DNA of 64,000 nucleotides from Methylobacter sp. (GTDB taxonomy: Bacteria > Pseudomonadota > Gammaproteobacteria > Methylococcales > Methylomonadaceae), in NCBI RefSeq assembly GCF_004322395.1, contig NZ_SCTW01000102.1:1-64000 (forward strand), given 5' to 3'. The notes beneath the pieces are model-generated. The model had not been told where the DNA came from and did not search any database. It saw only the letters and a program-made list of their open reading frames with translations. The translations under genes and the position numbers were made by a program. Below, piece after piece: positions 26,144 to 36,432 of the stretch. How positions within the stretch are numbered: the first letter of the stretch is position 1; each line of letters begins with the position of its first letter.

Positions 26144-26673
26144 TAATTTTCAGCCTGTAACTTGGCGATCAAAGGCAGGAAAATTTGCTGCACATCTTCA
26201 GGCGTAACCGGGCCGGTATGCTTGTACCGGATCACGCCCTGTTTATCGACGACGAAGGTTTCCGGCACGCCGTAAACGCCCCAGTCGATGCCGATGCGTC
26301 CGTCCTGATCCATGATGCTGACATCGTAAGGATTGCCCAATTGCGCGAGCCAACCTAAGGCGGCTTCGGGCTCATCCTTGTAATTCAGGCCGACGATAAT
26401 GGCGGCTTTTTGCTGGGCCAATTGGTTCAGTATCGGATGCTCGGAGCGGCACGAAGCGCACCAGGAAGCCCAGACGTTAAACAGCCAGACTTTGCCTTTT
26501 AAATCGGTCTGGGATAATTTTTCAGTAGGTGCCTGAAGCTTGGGTGCAGAAAATGCCGGAGCCGGCTTATCGATCAACGGCGATGGAATCTCATTGGGAT
26601 GAAGGTTTAAGCCCAAAGCCAGGAATACCGCAAGGACGATAAATAATATTAATGGAAGGATATACTTAAGCAT
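26143..26673 (-). CDS. ccmG: Thiol:disulfide interchange protein CcmG/DsbE
   Basis: This membrane-anchored thioredoxin-like protein passes reducing power in the periplasm to CcmH and apocytochrome. The 176-residue protein has an N-terminal anchor (LILFIVLAVFLALGL), the active site WASWCASCRSEHP and the CcmG-specific GLNYKDEPEAALGWL and GVYGVPETFVVD segments with the cis-Pro. It overlaps ccmF by 8 bp and ccmH by 1 bp. Confidence 0.96.
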   Translation of the reverse strand: MLKYILPLILFIVLAVFLALGLNLHPNEIPSPLIDKPAPAFSAPKLQAPTEKLSQTDLKGKVWLFNVWASWCASCRSEHPILNQLAQQKAAIIVGLNYKDEPEAALGWLAQLGNPYDVSIMDQDGRIGIDWGVYGVPETFVVDKQGVIRYKHTGPVTPEDVQQIFLPLIAKLQAEN

Positions 26674-28618
26674 TAACCGGCACCTTTGCAGATGTTATTT
26701 TATATCGTCTGTCGCAAGCGGCAATTAAACCGCCCGCCGCCATGAACAACGCGCCGAGCCAAATCCAGCGGATGAATGACTTATAATAAATTCTAAGGCT
26801 CCATGCGCCTTTATCACCCAGCGGTTCTCCTATAGCAACAAACAAATCCCGAAACAAGCCGGCATCGATAGCAGCTTCGGTCATCGGCATTTTTTGCACC
26901 CGATACACCCGTTTTTGCGGTTCCAGTTTGGCAACTTGTTTGCCGTCGTAACTCACAGTCACAAACGCCTGTTCGGCAACATAGTTAGGCCCTTGGGTTT
27001 GTTTGACGCCGTGGAATTCAAAAATATAACCGGACATGTCCAGTTTGTCGCTGGGCGCCATACGCACATCTTTTTCGACGCTGTAAACGGAGGTCAGGGT
27101 AATACCGACCACAAATACCGCAATGCCCAGATGCGCTACGGTCATGCCGTAAAAACCGGCCGGCACGGTTTGCAGCCGTTGCCATGAGAATCTTTGCGGC
27201 CCCATGCGATCGACAAAAGACAGCGCAGTTATCGCAACCGTCCATAATGCCAAGGTTAAGCCCAGTACCGCGCCCCAAGAATAAAACGGCATCAGCAACG
27301 GCATCAGCAAACCGCCTGCAACGCAAGCTAAAACAATCCAGCGCACCCGTAACGCAATTGCGTTGATATTATCTCTCTTCCAGCGCAGCAATATGCCCAA
27401 GCCCACGGCAATTGCCAGAGGAGCGGTTAACGGAATGAACACGGCATTGAAATACGGAGGGCCGACTGAGATTTTGCCCAGTCCCAACGCATCTATTACC
27501 AACGGATACAATGTTCCCAGCAAGATACTGGAAGCGGTTACCACCAGCAGCACGTTGTTCAGCAGGATGACCGATTCTTTGGACACCAGTTCAAAGGTCG
27601 CGCTGCTTTTGACGTAAGGCGCTCTTATCGCGTATAGCAATAATGAACCGCCAACCACGACGGCTAGAAATACCAGGATGAATAAGCCACGTGCCGGGTC
27701 GCTGGCAAATGCATGTACCGAAGTCAGCACGCCGGAACGTACCAGGAAGGTGCCGAGCAGACTTAACGAAAACGCAAAAATCGCCAGCAATACCGTCCAG
27801 GTTTTAAATACACCGCGTTTTTCAGTAGCTGCCAACGAATGAATCAATGCGGTACCAACCAGCCAGGGCATGAATGAGGCGTTTTCGACCGGATCCCAAA
27901 ACCACCAGCCGCCCCAGCCCAGTTCGTAATAAGCCCACCAGCTGCCCAGAGCAATACCGATGGTTAAAAACATCCATGCGATGTTGGTCCAGGGTCTTGA
28001 CCAGCGCGCCCAAGCCGCATCCAAACGGCCTTCAAGCAACGCGGCAATCGCAAAAGCAAAGGCTACCGAAAAGCCGACATAACCCATGTAAAGCATCGGA
28101 GGATGTATCGCCAAGCCCGGATCTTGTAACAAGGGGTTCAAGTCGCGTCCTTCGATTGGCGCAGGGAACAACCGATCAAACGGATTGGATGTCAGTAATA
28201 AAAACAGGATAAAGCCGATAGCGACCAAGCCCATCACACCTAAAACCCGAGCAACGGTAGTGTCTGGAATATTTCGGCTGAACAACGCAACCAAGCCTGT
28301 CCAGCAGGATAAAATCAGCGCCCAAAGCAGTAACGAGCCTTCATGCGCGCCCCATACGCCGGAGATCAAATACAAAACCGGCAATGCGGTATTGGAGTTG
28401 CTGGCGACATAAGCCACGGAAAAATCATGAGTTAAAAACGCATAAGTCAGGCAAGCGTATGAGATCGCCATGAATAACAGTTGCCCAAACGCGGCGGGTC
28501 TTGCTACAGCAATCCAGCCGGATATGGATCGGGAAGCGCCGATAATAGGTAATATCCCTAAAATAACGGCCATGCATAAGGCCAGAATCAGCGAAAAATG
28601 TCCGAGTTCTGCAATCAT
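26666..28618 (-). CDS. ccmF: Heme lyase CcmF
   Basis: This is the main integral membrane subunit of the heme ligation complex, which takes heme from holo-CcmE and attaches it to apocytochrome c. The 650-residue protein has about 15 predicted membrane helices. The tryptophan-rich WWD motif GWGGWWFWDPVENASFMPW, HPPMLYMGYVGF and further conserved heme-ligand histidines are visible. Its length matches the family. It overlaps ccmE by 1 bp and ccmG by 8 bp. Confidence 0.97.
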   Translation of the reverse strand: MIAELGHFSLILALCMAVILGILPIIGASRSISGWIAVARPAAFGQLLFMAISYACLTYAFLTHDFSVAYVASNSNTALPVLYLISGVWGAHEGSLLLWALILSCWTGLVALFSRNIPDTTVARVLGVMGLVAIGFILFLLLTSNPFDRLFPAPIEGRDLNPLLQDPGLAIHPPMLYMGYVGFSVAFAFAIAALLEGRLDAAWARWSRPWTNIAWMFLTIGIALGSWWAYYELGWGGWWFWDPVENASFMPWLVGTALIHSLAATEKRGVFKTWTVLLAIFAFSLSLLGTFLVRSGVLTSVHAFASDPARGLFILVFLAVVVGGSLLLYAIRAPYVKSSATFELVSKESVILLNNVLLVVTASSILLGTLYPLVIDALGLGKISVGPPYFNAVFIPLTAPLAIAVGLGILLRWKRDNINAIALRVRWIVLACVAGGLLMPLLMPFYSWGAVLGLTLALWTVAITALSFVDRMGPQRFSWQRLQTVPAGFYGMTVAHLGIAVFVVGITLTSVYSVEKDVRMAPSDKLDMSGYIFEFHGVKQTQGPNYVAEQAFVTVSYDGKQVAKLEPQKRVYRVQKMPMTEAAIDAGLFRDLFVAIGEPLGDKGAWSLRIYYKSFIRWIWLGALFMAAGGLIAACDRRYKITSAKVPVNA

Positions 28619-29064
28619 TATTTTTGGCCTTCAACTGGCGCTGGTTGGTTTTTCAAACTGCCTTTCACTTCCGGCGGCATGTAGTTTTCATCATGCTTGG
28701 CCAGCACTTCTTCGGCGATAAACACGCCTTGTTCGTTTAACTTGCCGTGCGCAACGATACCTTGGCCTTCCCTGAACAAGTCCGGCAGGATGCCCGTATA
28801 CTCAACCGTTACATCTTTGCTGAAATCAGTTAGCTTGAAGCGCACCATCAGGCCGTCATTCGGCCGTTCTACAGAACCTTTAATGACCATGCCGCCTAGT
28901 CGGAATAAAGTATCTTTCGGCGCTTTGCCTTCCACGACATCAGTAGTGGAGAAAAAGTACATCAAATTTTCATTAAACGACTTTAGTGCAAACCCTGTTG
29001 CCAAGGCTGCGCCGAGCACCATCAGGCCGATCAGTATTAAACGCTGTTTTCTGGCTGGTTTCAT
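28618..29064 (-). CDS. ccmE: Periplasmic heme chaperone CcmE
   Basis: CcmE binds heme covalently through one His and carries it from CcmC to CcmF. The 148-residue protein has one N-terminal membrane anchor (LILIGLMVLGAALATGFAL), the OB-fold with FRLGGMVIKGSV, and the heme-binding His in EEVLAKHDENYMPPEV, the classical HxxxY. The last residues (QPAPVEGQK) are flexible. It starts 4 nt after the ccmD stop codon. Confidence 0.97.
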   Translation of the reverse strand: MKPARKQRLILIGLMVLGAALATGFALKSFNENLMYFFSTTDVVEGKAPKDTLFRLGGMVIKGSVERPNDGLMVRFKLTDFSKDVTVEYTGILPDLFREGQGIVAHGKLNEQGVFIAEEVLAKHDENYMPPEVKGSLKNQPAPVEGQK

Positions 29065-29067
29065 AAT

Positions 29068-29226
29068 TTACTGCCGTTTTTGTTTGAGCGCCAAAGAACG
29101 TAAAAACTGTCTGCGCTGCACAACGGGAATAATAATATTTGCGAGCAGCACGATTAAGGTCAGGCCGTAAGAGGTCCAGACATAAAAGGCGTAGCCGCCC
29201 ATTGCGAAAAATTCCTGCATAGTCAT
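29068..29226 (-). CDS. ccmD: Heme exporter protein CcmD (missing from the ORF track)
   Basis: This small membrane protein of 52 residues is too short for the track threshold. It starts MTMQEFFAMGGYAFYVWTSY, continues with one membrane helix (LTLIVLLANIIIPVV) and ends in a basic tail (QRRQFLRSLALKQKRQ). The FAMGGYAFYVW motif is diagnostic for CcmD, which helps release holo-CcmE from the CcmABC complex. The ATG overlaps the ccmC TAA (TAATG). A second ATG two codons in is an alternative start. Confidence 0.93.
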   Translation of the reverse strand: MTMQEFFAMGGYAFYVWTSYGLTLIVLLANIIIPVVQRRQFLRSLALKQKRQ

Positions 29227-29987
29227 TATTTAGACTCCGAAATCATGTTCTTAACCCACTGCGCATTACGTTCGCGCAGCAACAATTCGGTACGGGCCCG
29301 CTGCAACATCGCGATCAGGTAATAAAACTTGAACGATATAGCCATCAGCAATAACGGGATCAGCATGCTGACATGGATCGACGGCTTATCCATTTTCGTT
29401 ACCGTCGGCCCTTGATGCAGCGTATTCCACCACTCGACCGAGTAATGAATAATCGGGATATTGACTACGCCGACCAGAGCTAAAATAGCCACGGCCCTGG
29501 ACGCGGTGCGCTTGTCGTCTATCGCGCCGTATAGCCCGATGACGCCGAGATACAAAAACAACAATATCAACTCCGACGTTAACCGCGCATCCCACACCCA
29601 CCAGGTTCCCCACATCGGTTTGCCCCATAGCGAACCAGTCACCAACGCAATAAAGGTAAAGCTTGCGCCGACCGGCGCGCTGCTGATCGCCACAATCTCC
29701 GCCAGTTTGATGCGCCAAACGAGGCCTATTCCGCCTGCAACAGCCATGACCATATAAATAAATAGCGACATCCAGGCGCTAGGCACATGAATATAGATAA
29801 TGCGGTAGCTGTCGCCCTGCTGATAATCCGCAGGCGCTAAATACAAGCCGCCGTAAAGGCCGGCGGCTGTTAGCAACAGAAAAATAACCACCAGCCATGG
29901 CATCAGCCGCTCGGTGAACGAGTAAAAATGCGGCGGAGACGCCATGCGGTGAAAAAACCGAACTACGGGATCAGGAATTAAAAACAT
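29226..29987 (-). CDS. ccmC: Heme exporter protein CcmC
   Basis: CcmC loads heme onto CcmE. The 253-residue protein has six membrane helices and the WWD motif MWGTWWVWDARLTSEL that binds heme, flanked by conserved histidines (IYIHVPSAWMS and NIPIIHYSVEWWN). Its length is typical. It is followed without a gap by ccmD, but 127 nt separate it from ccmB, an unusual gap in this otherwise overlapping operon. Confidence 0.97.
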   Translation of the reverse strand: MFLIPDPVVRFFHRMASPPHFYSFTERLMPWLVVIFLLLTAAGLYGGLYLAPADYQQGDSYRIIYIHVPSAWMSLFIYMVMAVAGGIGLVWRIKLAEIVAISSAPVGASFTFIALVTGSLWGKPMWGTWWVWDARLTSELILLFLYLGVIGLYGAIDDKRTASRAVAILALVGVVNIPIIHYSVEWWNTLHQGPTVTKMDKPSIHVSMLIPLLLMAISFKFYYLIAMLQRARTELLLRERNAQWVKNMISESK

Positions 29988-30114
29988 AGAAAATCAGGCG
30001 AAAGGTTCAAAACTAAAGATATATGGGCAGTCTGTTTTTAAGCAAGTATTTAGTCGACACCGTCAGCATTTATTCCAGGTCGATAATATTGATCGATTAT
30101 TCTACGAGATATTA
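29988..30114 (-). other. 127-nt gap between ccmB and ccmC
   Basis: All other neighbours in this operon overlap or nearly so. This AT-rich gap could hold an internal promoter for ccmC onwards. I see no hairpin with a T run and no ORF on the coding strand. The plus-strand track ORF 30023-30409 is a shadow of ccmB. Confidence 0.35.
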
Positions 30115-30789
30115 TCAATTAATACTCATTTTTAATGCTGCGGCTACCGGCAAAGGCGCTAAAACCAAAGCCATCAATAAAATAGAAATCAGAATATTAA
30201 TTTGCGCATCGACAGGCAACCCACCGCTTGCCATTTGCACTGCATTACCGGCAAAAATCAGTACCGGAACATATAACGGTAAAACCAGCAGCGACAAAAT
30301 CATGCCGCCCCGGCGCAGACCTACGGTTAGCGCGACGCCAATGGCGCCTATCAGGCTTAATACCGGCGTTCCAAGCAACAAGGTCAGCAACAAAATTCCC
30401 AGCGAATGATTGGGCATACCTAAAAAAACCGCCAGCAGCGGCGCCACAATCAGCAATGGCAAACCTGTCACCAACCAGTGAGCGATAATTTTAGCCAACA
30501 CCAACACCGAGGCCGGATGCGGGCTTAATAGCATCTGTTCCAGTGAACCGTCGTCAAAATCCGAACGGAACAGGCTATCCAAAGACAACATCGCCGCCAG
30601 TAATGCGGAAACCCAAATAATACCCGGCGCAATGGCTTGCAATAAATGCGGCTGCGCACCGATCCCCAAAGGGAACAGAGTTATCACCAGGATAAAAAAC
30701 AACAATGGATTAGCTATTTCCGAACGACGCCGTAAAGCCAAAACCAAGTCGCGCCGAATAACGGCAAAAAATGCGTGAGATAAAGACAT
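30115..30789 (-). CDS. ccmB: Heme exporter protein CcmB
   Basis: CcmB is the membrane subunit of the CcmAB ABC transporter that powers release of holo-CcmE. The 224-residue protein has six membrane helices. The N-terminal FFAVIRRDLVLALRRRSEIANPLLFF and the DSLFRSDFDDGSLEQML segment are family hallmarks. Start and stop overlap by 1 bp with ccmA (ATG/TAA type coupling). Confidence 0.95.
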   Translation of the reverse strand: MSLSHAFFAVIRRDLVLALRRRSEIANPLLFFILVITLFPLGIGAQPHLLQAIAPGIIWVSALLAAMLSLDSLFRSDFDDGSLEQMLLSPHPASVLVLAKIIAHWLVTGLPLLIVAPLLAVFLGMPNHSLGILLLTLLLGTPVLSLIGAIGVALTVGLRRGGMILSLLVLPLYVPVLIFAGNAVQMASGGLPVDAQINILISILLMALVLAPLPVAAALKMSIN

Positions 30790-31412
30790 CAGGATAAATT
30801 AATACGCTGGACATCGACATCATGCAAGGCTATGTCATGATGTGACGTAAGAACAATCATTCCGCCATTAGCGCAATGTTCGGTCATTAAAGTTTCGATA
30901 AGGGCAATGCCCTGTTTATCTAATGAAGTAAACGGCTCATCCAGAACCCATAACACATTTTCGGTAATCAACAATCTGGCTAAAGACAGCCGTCTTTTTT
31001 GGCCCGCCGATAAAGCCTGAACGAGGACATCGTCATAGCCTGCCAAATGAACTTTGGCTAAAGCCTCATGAATGGAATATTGTCCGGGGCTACTCAAAGC
31101 CAAGGACATTTTTAAATTTTCCAGCACCGTCAGTTCTTTTTTAATGCCATCCAAGTGGCCGACATAAGCCATTTGCGCATAAAACTGACTGTCTTTTACC
31201 GCGTCGCCGCACCAGAGAATATCTCCGGCGTCCGGTTCCCGGAACCCGCACAAAATGCGCAACAACGAAGTTTTGCCGCTGCCGTTTTTGCCTTCCAGTA
31301 ATAAAATTTGCCCTGAGACCAATTCAAAAGCCAGCTTTTCAAACAGCACCCGGTCATCGCGAATACAGCTTAAACTCTTGCCTTCAAGAGAATGTGTCGA
31401 TTTTGTTTGCAT
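30789..31412 (-). CDS. ccmA: Heme exporter ATPase CcmA
   Basis: This is the ATPase subunit of the CcmAB complex. The 207-residue protein has Walker A GKNGSGKTSLLRIL, signature LSAGQKRRLSLARLL, Walker B VLWVLDEPFTSLD and switch His in LTSHHD. It is the first ccm gene of the minus-strand operon, and rlmB ends 16 nt upstream of it, so transcription may come from rlmB or a promoter within it. Confidence 0.95.
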   Translation of the reverse strand: MQTKSTHSLEGKSLSCIRDDRVLFEKLAFELVSGQILLLEGKNGSGKTSLLRILCGFREPDAGDILWCGDAVKDSQFYAQMAYVGHLDGIKKELTVLENLKMSLALSSPGQYSIHEALAKVHLAGYDDVLVQALSAGQKRRLSLARLLITENVLWVLDEPFTSLDKQGIALIETLMTEHCANGGMIVLTSHHDIALHDVDVQRINLS

Positions 31413-31427
31413 TATTTATAAGGTAAA

Positions 31428-32174
31428 TCAACCGGCAAGCGATCGCTGCCGCACGGTTTCATAAAGCAGTACACCGGTTGCAACCGACAGATTAAGGCTT
31501 TCTACCCGGCCCAGCATCGGCAGCTTAACCAATATATCGCATTGTTCCTTGGTCAACCGTCTTAAGCCTTTACCCTCAGCGCCCACGACCAAAGCCAACG
31601 GCACCGTAAAGTCGGTTTGATAGGCGCTCTGCGTGGTTTCGCCGGCAGCGCCCATGACCCAGATGCCTTGCTCTTTAAGCCAACGCAAGGTTCTGGACAA
31701 GTTAGTCACCTGATAAACCGGTACCGTTTCAGCGGCGCCGCTAGCCACTTTACAGACTGTCGGGGTAATTCCGGTGGCGTTATCCTTGGTGATAATCACG
31801 CCGTGCACGCCGGTAGCGTCGGCGGTTCTAAGACAAGCGCCGAAATTATGCGGGTCCTGGACATTATCCAATACCAAAAATAAAGGCGTTCCCGACAGCG
31901 TTAAGACCGCGTCCTTTAAGTTGCTTTCCGATAATTCGCCGGGCATTTCAACTTCAACAACAATACCTTGATGGTTGTTGCCTTCCGCAAAACGATCCAG
32001 CTTTTTCCGGTCGGTTTTTTCCGGCTCTATGCCCAGATCCAATAAATCCTCGACCAACTGAGCTAAGCGTTTGTCTTGTCTTTGGCCGTCAATCCAGGCC
32101 TTATTGATCTTTTTAGGGGAATAATCTAAAGCCGACTGTACCGAATGTATGCCGTATATTTTGCTTAAATTCAT
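31428..32174 (-). CDS. rlmB: 23S rRNA (guanosine-2'-O-)-methyltransferase RlmB
   Basis: This SpoU-family enzyme methylates the 2'-O of G2251 in 23S rRNA. The preferred start is the ATG at 32174 (MNLSKIYGIHSVQSAL), giving 248 residues as in the family. The track adds 36 N-terminal residues without similarity. Motifs: NVQDPHNFGACLRTADATGVHGVI, VGAEGKGLRRL and the knot-forming LPMLGRVESLNLSVATGVLLYE. It is followed by ccmA after 16 nt. Confidence 0.93.
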   Translation of the reverse strand: MNLSKIYGIHSVQSALDYSPKKINKAWIDGQRQDKRLAQLVEDLLDLGIEPEKTDRKKLDRFAEGNNHQGIVVEVEMPGELSESNLKDAVLTLSGTPLFLVLDNVQDPHNFGACLRTADATGVHGVIITKDNATGITPTVCKVASGAAETVPVYQVTNLSRTLRWLKEQGIWVMGAAGETTQSAYQTDFTVPLALVVGAEGKGLRRLTKEQCDILVKLPMLGRVESLNLSVATGVLLYETVRQRSLAG

Positions 32175-32328
32175 TGATTGTGGAATATAAGAAGCTCTTG
32201 TTTTGAATGTAGAGTTTTTGTTAAGTATTAATGGCGCCGAGTCAGAAACATCACAGGCTAATGCCTGCAACGATGCACCCATCCAACTCTGCCGTAAGTC
32301 GGATAACGATAGCCTTAAGATAATTATA

Positions 32329-34560
32329 TCAAAGATTTATTAAACTAGCGGCTTCTTGAAGATCGTGGCTATCGAAGCCCTCGGTGAACGTATTATAAAT
32401 TTCCTCCAGCATATTCCGTGCATCTTCGCGCTTGTCTTGATGCCACCATAACCGCGCCATACTGATCGCCGCTCGCAGTTCAAGGAATTTTGCGCTTTGC
32501 CGGCGGCTGATGGCGATTGCCTGGCTGAAACACGCTTCGGCTTCTTTCGTGTTTGACTCGGAAGTTCCCAGCAGGCACACGCCTTTGAGCCGATGAAGCT
32601 CGGCTGTGAAATGACTGTCGCCAGTGGTTATCTCGTCTGCCTGTGCTTCCGCGAGTAGGCTGAGTGCTTTATCGTACAGTTCCAGATGTATGTAGGATTC
32701 GATCAGCGCGGACAGAAAAATCACCGAAATTCCCCCTATTGATGCTTTCATCCTGGTTATGCTCGACTGAAGTTTAGCGATACCGATCTCACTGTGCCCA
32801 TGCAAGACAAGCGCCCAACCGTGAGCCATTTCACCGGCAGCCAGCCAAACGGAAAAGTCGTGCTGTTGTGAAATTGCGATAGTCTCTAAGGACAAGGACA
32901 AGGTTTCCGTGGACTTGTTTGACCAACGATGCAGCAAGGTAGCAAAGCAAAGCGCTAATGCAAGGGTATGAGGGTGGGCTAACTCTCGGGCATGACTTAA
33001 CATCTGTTCGCAAACATCTTTTGCCTGATCCGGGAAGCCACGAAAATAGAGGGCCCAGGACAAATATGCCGAGCAAGATACGGACAAGTTTTCGCCGAAC
33101 TGCTCCTGCAACATCTGATGCTGTTCCGGATGATAAAGCGTAATAGCTTGTTCGGTGTGGGCATGCGTGGTTTCGAACTCACCTACCCAGAAAGCTGAGT
33201 CAGCGATGATATAGTGGGCCGCCTGTTTTTTCAGCGGGTCGTCATGCGCCATGGGCAGCAAATGCATTGCCGCCTCAGTCACACCATAAGAGCCGACGCT
33301 CGCAATGGTGTTTATCAGCAGCGCCCAACGCGCCAAGAACAGTTCGGAACTATTGTCTACCCGCTCACTCAAAGCGGAAATGCGCGCATTAGTCTGCGTG
33401 GCTTCTTCTGAACCGTAGCCTTTTGTGGCATACAACACTGGACAGAGACTGACCAGTATTTGGAATTCCGTACAGTCCCTGTCCGGATCCGAAGGCAAAC
33501 TCATCAGGAGTTGCAAGCCGGAATTGAAATGATCTATCGCCTCCAGGTTGGCTGAGTTCCGAGCGGCTCGTTGCCCGGCTTTGATCCAGTATTCGATGGA
33601 CTGCCGTATTTCCCCGCCATAGAAAAAATGCTGGGCCAAAAGTTCCGGTTGGGTTGTGACGACATCGGGGAAGTCGGTTTGCAGTACTTGTGCGATACGT
33701 TGATGTACTGTCTGCCGGACAGATTTGGTTTGAGATTGATACGCAGCTTCCTGAATCAAAGCGTGTTTGAATTGTTTGGTTGTTTCATTGATATTCAATA
33801 TCAACCCGGTATCTTGTAATGTACTTAAATGAAGTTCTAAGGTGTGATAATTGCAAAGCGATATTTTGCGTAACAAATCCAAATTGAACTCACGCCCGAT
33901 AATGCTGGCAAGCTGCACAATAACTTTTGAGCTACCCAAGTTATCTATACGCGCTGCCAGAAGATCGTGCAATGTTGTTGGAAGGTTTGCCTGATTGTCG
34001 AGTGTTGTAATTTTTACTATCTCTTCAATAAACAGCGGTATGCCGTCGGCACGTTTCACAATACGGCGGAGCGTCTCTGTCGTAATATCCCCAGATAATG
34101 AAAAAGTCATTTGGGCCGCTTCATCCATGGAAAGCGGAGCAAGCGGAAGCGTTGAGATACGGGCACTCTGCCAAGGCGGATCAAATTCTGGTCTGGCAGT
34201 GAATATCGCTAAAATACTCCCGGTTGTTTGTTGCTCAACGAACTGGGTTAGAAATTCGAGCGTAGAGGGATCGACCCAATGTAAGTCTTCGACGATAAAC
34301 AACATAGGCTGTTGCTGTGAAAGCGCACGCAACATAGTAAGCAGGATGGTTATAGTCTTTTCTTTCAGAGTTTGCTGCGATAAAGCGGGGATACGGTGAT
34401 GTTCGGGCGGAGTCAGGGAAAGCAGATTGCAGAGTATGGAGACGGCCTCTTGCGTCCATGAAGGATAATAAACCTCACCATAATTCAACATTTTGCCGAA
34501 CTTTATATCAAGCGCATCATCGGGCTCGAAGCCCATATTAGCTTCGAGCATCGCGATCAA
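32329..34560 (-). pseudogene. C-terminal part (AAA/TPR) of a frameshifted SARP-type regulator
   Basis: The reading frame continues the protein encoded by 34641-36188. Codons of this frame are open back to about 34655 (H-R-I-K-K-Q-L-A-D-K-P then the ORF start MIAMLEA). It contains the rest of a STAND/AAA ATPase: FIVEDLHWVDPSTLEFL (Walker B), FTARPEFDPPW and GIPLFIEEIV, followed by many TPR-like helices (about residues 270-740). Without the N-terminal P-loop it cannot be a complete ATPase, so it is called as the broken 3' half. An independent start at ATG 34560 is possible but less likely. Confidence 0.7.
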
Positions 34561-34640
34561 CGGATGAAAAGGCGACTTGCTAAATTCCGGAAAACAGCGG
34601 AATTCCCGTATAACGTGCGGCTTGTCGGCCAGCTGTTTTT

Positions 34641-36188
34641 TTATGCGGTGTAGCGGCGAGACTTGCCTATGCCCGCCTCGCCTTGAACCAGCACAACATT
34701 ATGTTCGCCTTGCACGGCTTCTTCCCATAACCGCATAAGTTTGGCGACTTCGGCTTTGCGCCCGACCAATGGAGTTAACTGCGTCACCGCTTCAAAGCGG
34801 GGGCGCGCGCTGCTTTCCTGCATCACCTTGAATATTTCCAAATTTTGTCCAAAGTCAGGTAAATATTGGACGCCAAGACTGAGGCAATCGAAATACCCGG
34901 CCACCATATCATAGGTATCCTTACTAATAATCACCTTGTTGTATCTGACAAGACGGCGTAGCTGGATAGCTAGCTTTGAGGTTCTACCGGTAATGTCGGG
35001 TATAGACGAGTAACCCTCGGTGATAATCAATCCGGTGTGGATGGATGTACGAATATCAATATTCAGGGTAGCTTCGCGTGTAATTGCCAAAGCTGCCCGC
35101 ACGGCGCGATGGGCAGCATGTTCATTGGCTTTTGGATAACCGAAATAAGCCAGCAATCCGCCGCCATGGGTTTGTACGATATGCCCTGAAAACTGCTGGA
35201 TTATTTCCGCACAGTAGGCCTGAGATGGTCCTAGTAGCTCCATCGCTTCATCGGGGTCGCCAATCGCCGAGATTATCAGTTCGCAGTACAGCACGCTCAC
35301 TTGGCGTCGCTCTTTTGCTATGATATTTTGTTGTTTCGGACTGCGACGATCTGTTCTACGTCGTTCTTCATTAGAGATTGGAATAGTTCGCGGCTGCGGT
35401 ATTTCCACCGGAATATCCGGCGATCTGTGCCTTAAGACGCCATTTCGGATTTGTTCGGCAAGCTGCTGGGTCTTCTTGTCGGGTAATACGCCCAACTCAT
35501 TTTTCAGCACACGGCAGCAGATTTCATACTGCTTCATCGCCGCACGGTTCTGCCCACTCAACGAGTATAGAGACATCGCCATGCGATGGGCATCTTCGTC
35601 CCAAGGTTCAAATACTGTACGGCGCAAGACGTAGTTCAGTGCGGTGCTGTAATCGCCCAATGCTTCGTAGTAGTTAGATACTTGTTCAAGTAGAGCTAGA
35701 GCTCGAAGATGCAGCGATTCACGCTGTACCTGAACCCAGTCTTCGAAATCGGGGCAATCAGGCAATGAAAGGCCTTTCAGGAATTCACCTTGGTACAGGG
35801 CAATGAGCTGTTGCTTGTTATATAAATCAGTGTCGCAATTATTCTGTGGAGTTGGAATCAGTTCGGTAAATTTTATCGCATCGACATAGATACCAGGCAT
35901 AAAGCGGATGGTGTGCCTAGTGGATGAGAATATGGTTTGACCGGTGGGCGCTTCCAAGATATTGCGTAACTTTGACAAAGCACGACGTAAATTATCCCGA
36001 GCGGTTTCAGGGAGATTATCCGTCCAAAATAGCTCGGACAAAAACTCCCGGCTGTGATCCTTTCCTTGTTCGACTGCAAGATAGGCGAGTAATGCCCGCA
36101 TCTTCTTGTAAGAGAAACCATCGATTGTTTTACCATCAAACTGAACATTAAATCCGCCCAACAACAATATTTTTAAGTCTTTGGGCAT
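34641..36188 (-). pseudogene. N-terminal part of a SARP/BTAD-degenerate cyclase-AAA regulator, broken by a frameshift
   Basis: The protein has 515 residues before a premature stop. Order: winged-helix DNA-binding domain (residues 1-100), BTAD (about 100-245), a class III adenylate cyclase-like domain (about 290-440), then a P-loop GEAGIGKSR that runs into the unrelated tail RYTA and a stop. One base lost near 34650-34658 (or two gained) joins it in frame to the next ORF. Both metal-binding aspartates of the cyclase domain are missing (VLYCELI and THGGGLLAYFG instead of D and GDG), so cyclase activity is unlikely. A sequencing error could also explain the shift. Confidence 0.75.
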
Positions 36189-36432
36189 AGGTAAAAAATA
36201 TCTGGGGGTAATTAGACGGTAAGTGGACGGTATTAGTTTAAGTTTAGATCTAAACCGGTAAGTAAGAAATTAATTACTTCTCATATTAGAGATTAGAAAC
36301 CGAATTAAAACAAATTTTGATACGCCTTTGTAAGTTACGACTTGCGCCAATATTTACTCATCTAGTTGTTTTATAAAACTAATACAAAATCCACAGCATT
36401 TATCCCATATATTAATCTTTAGGTTAACCGAT

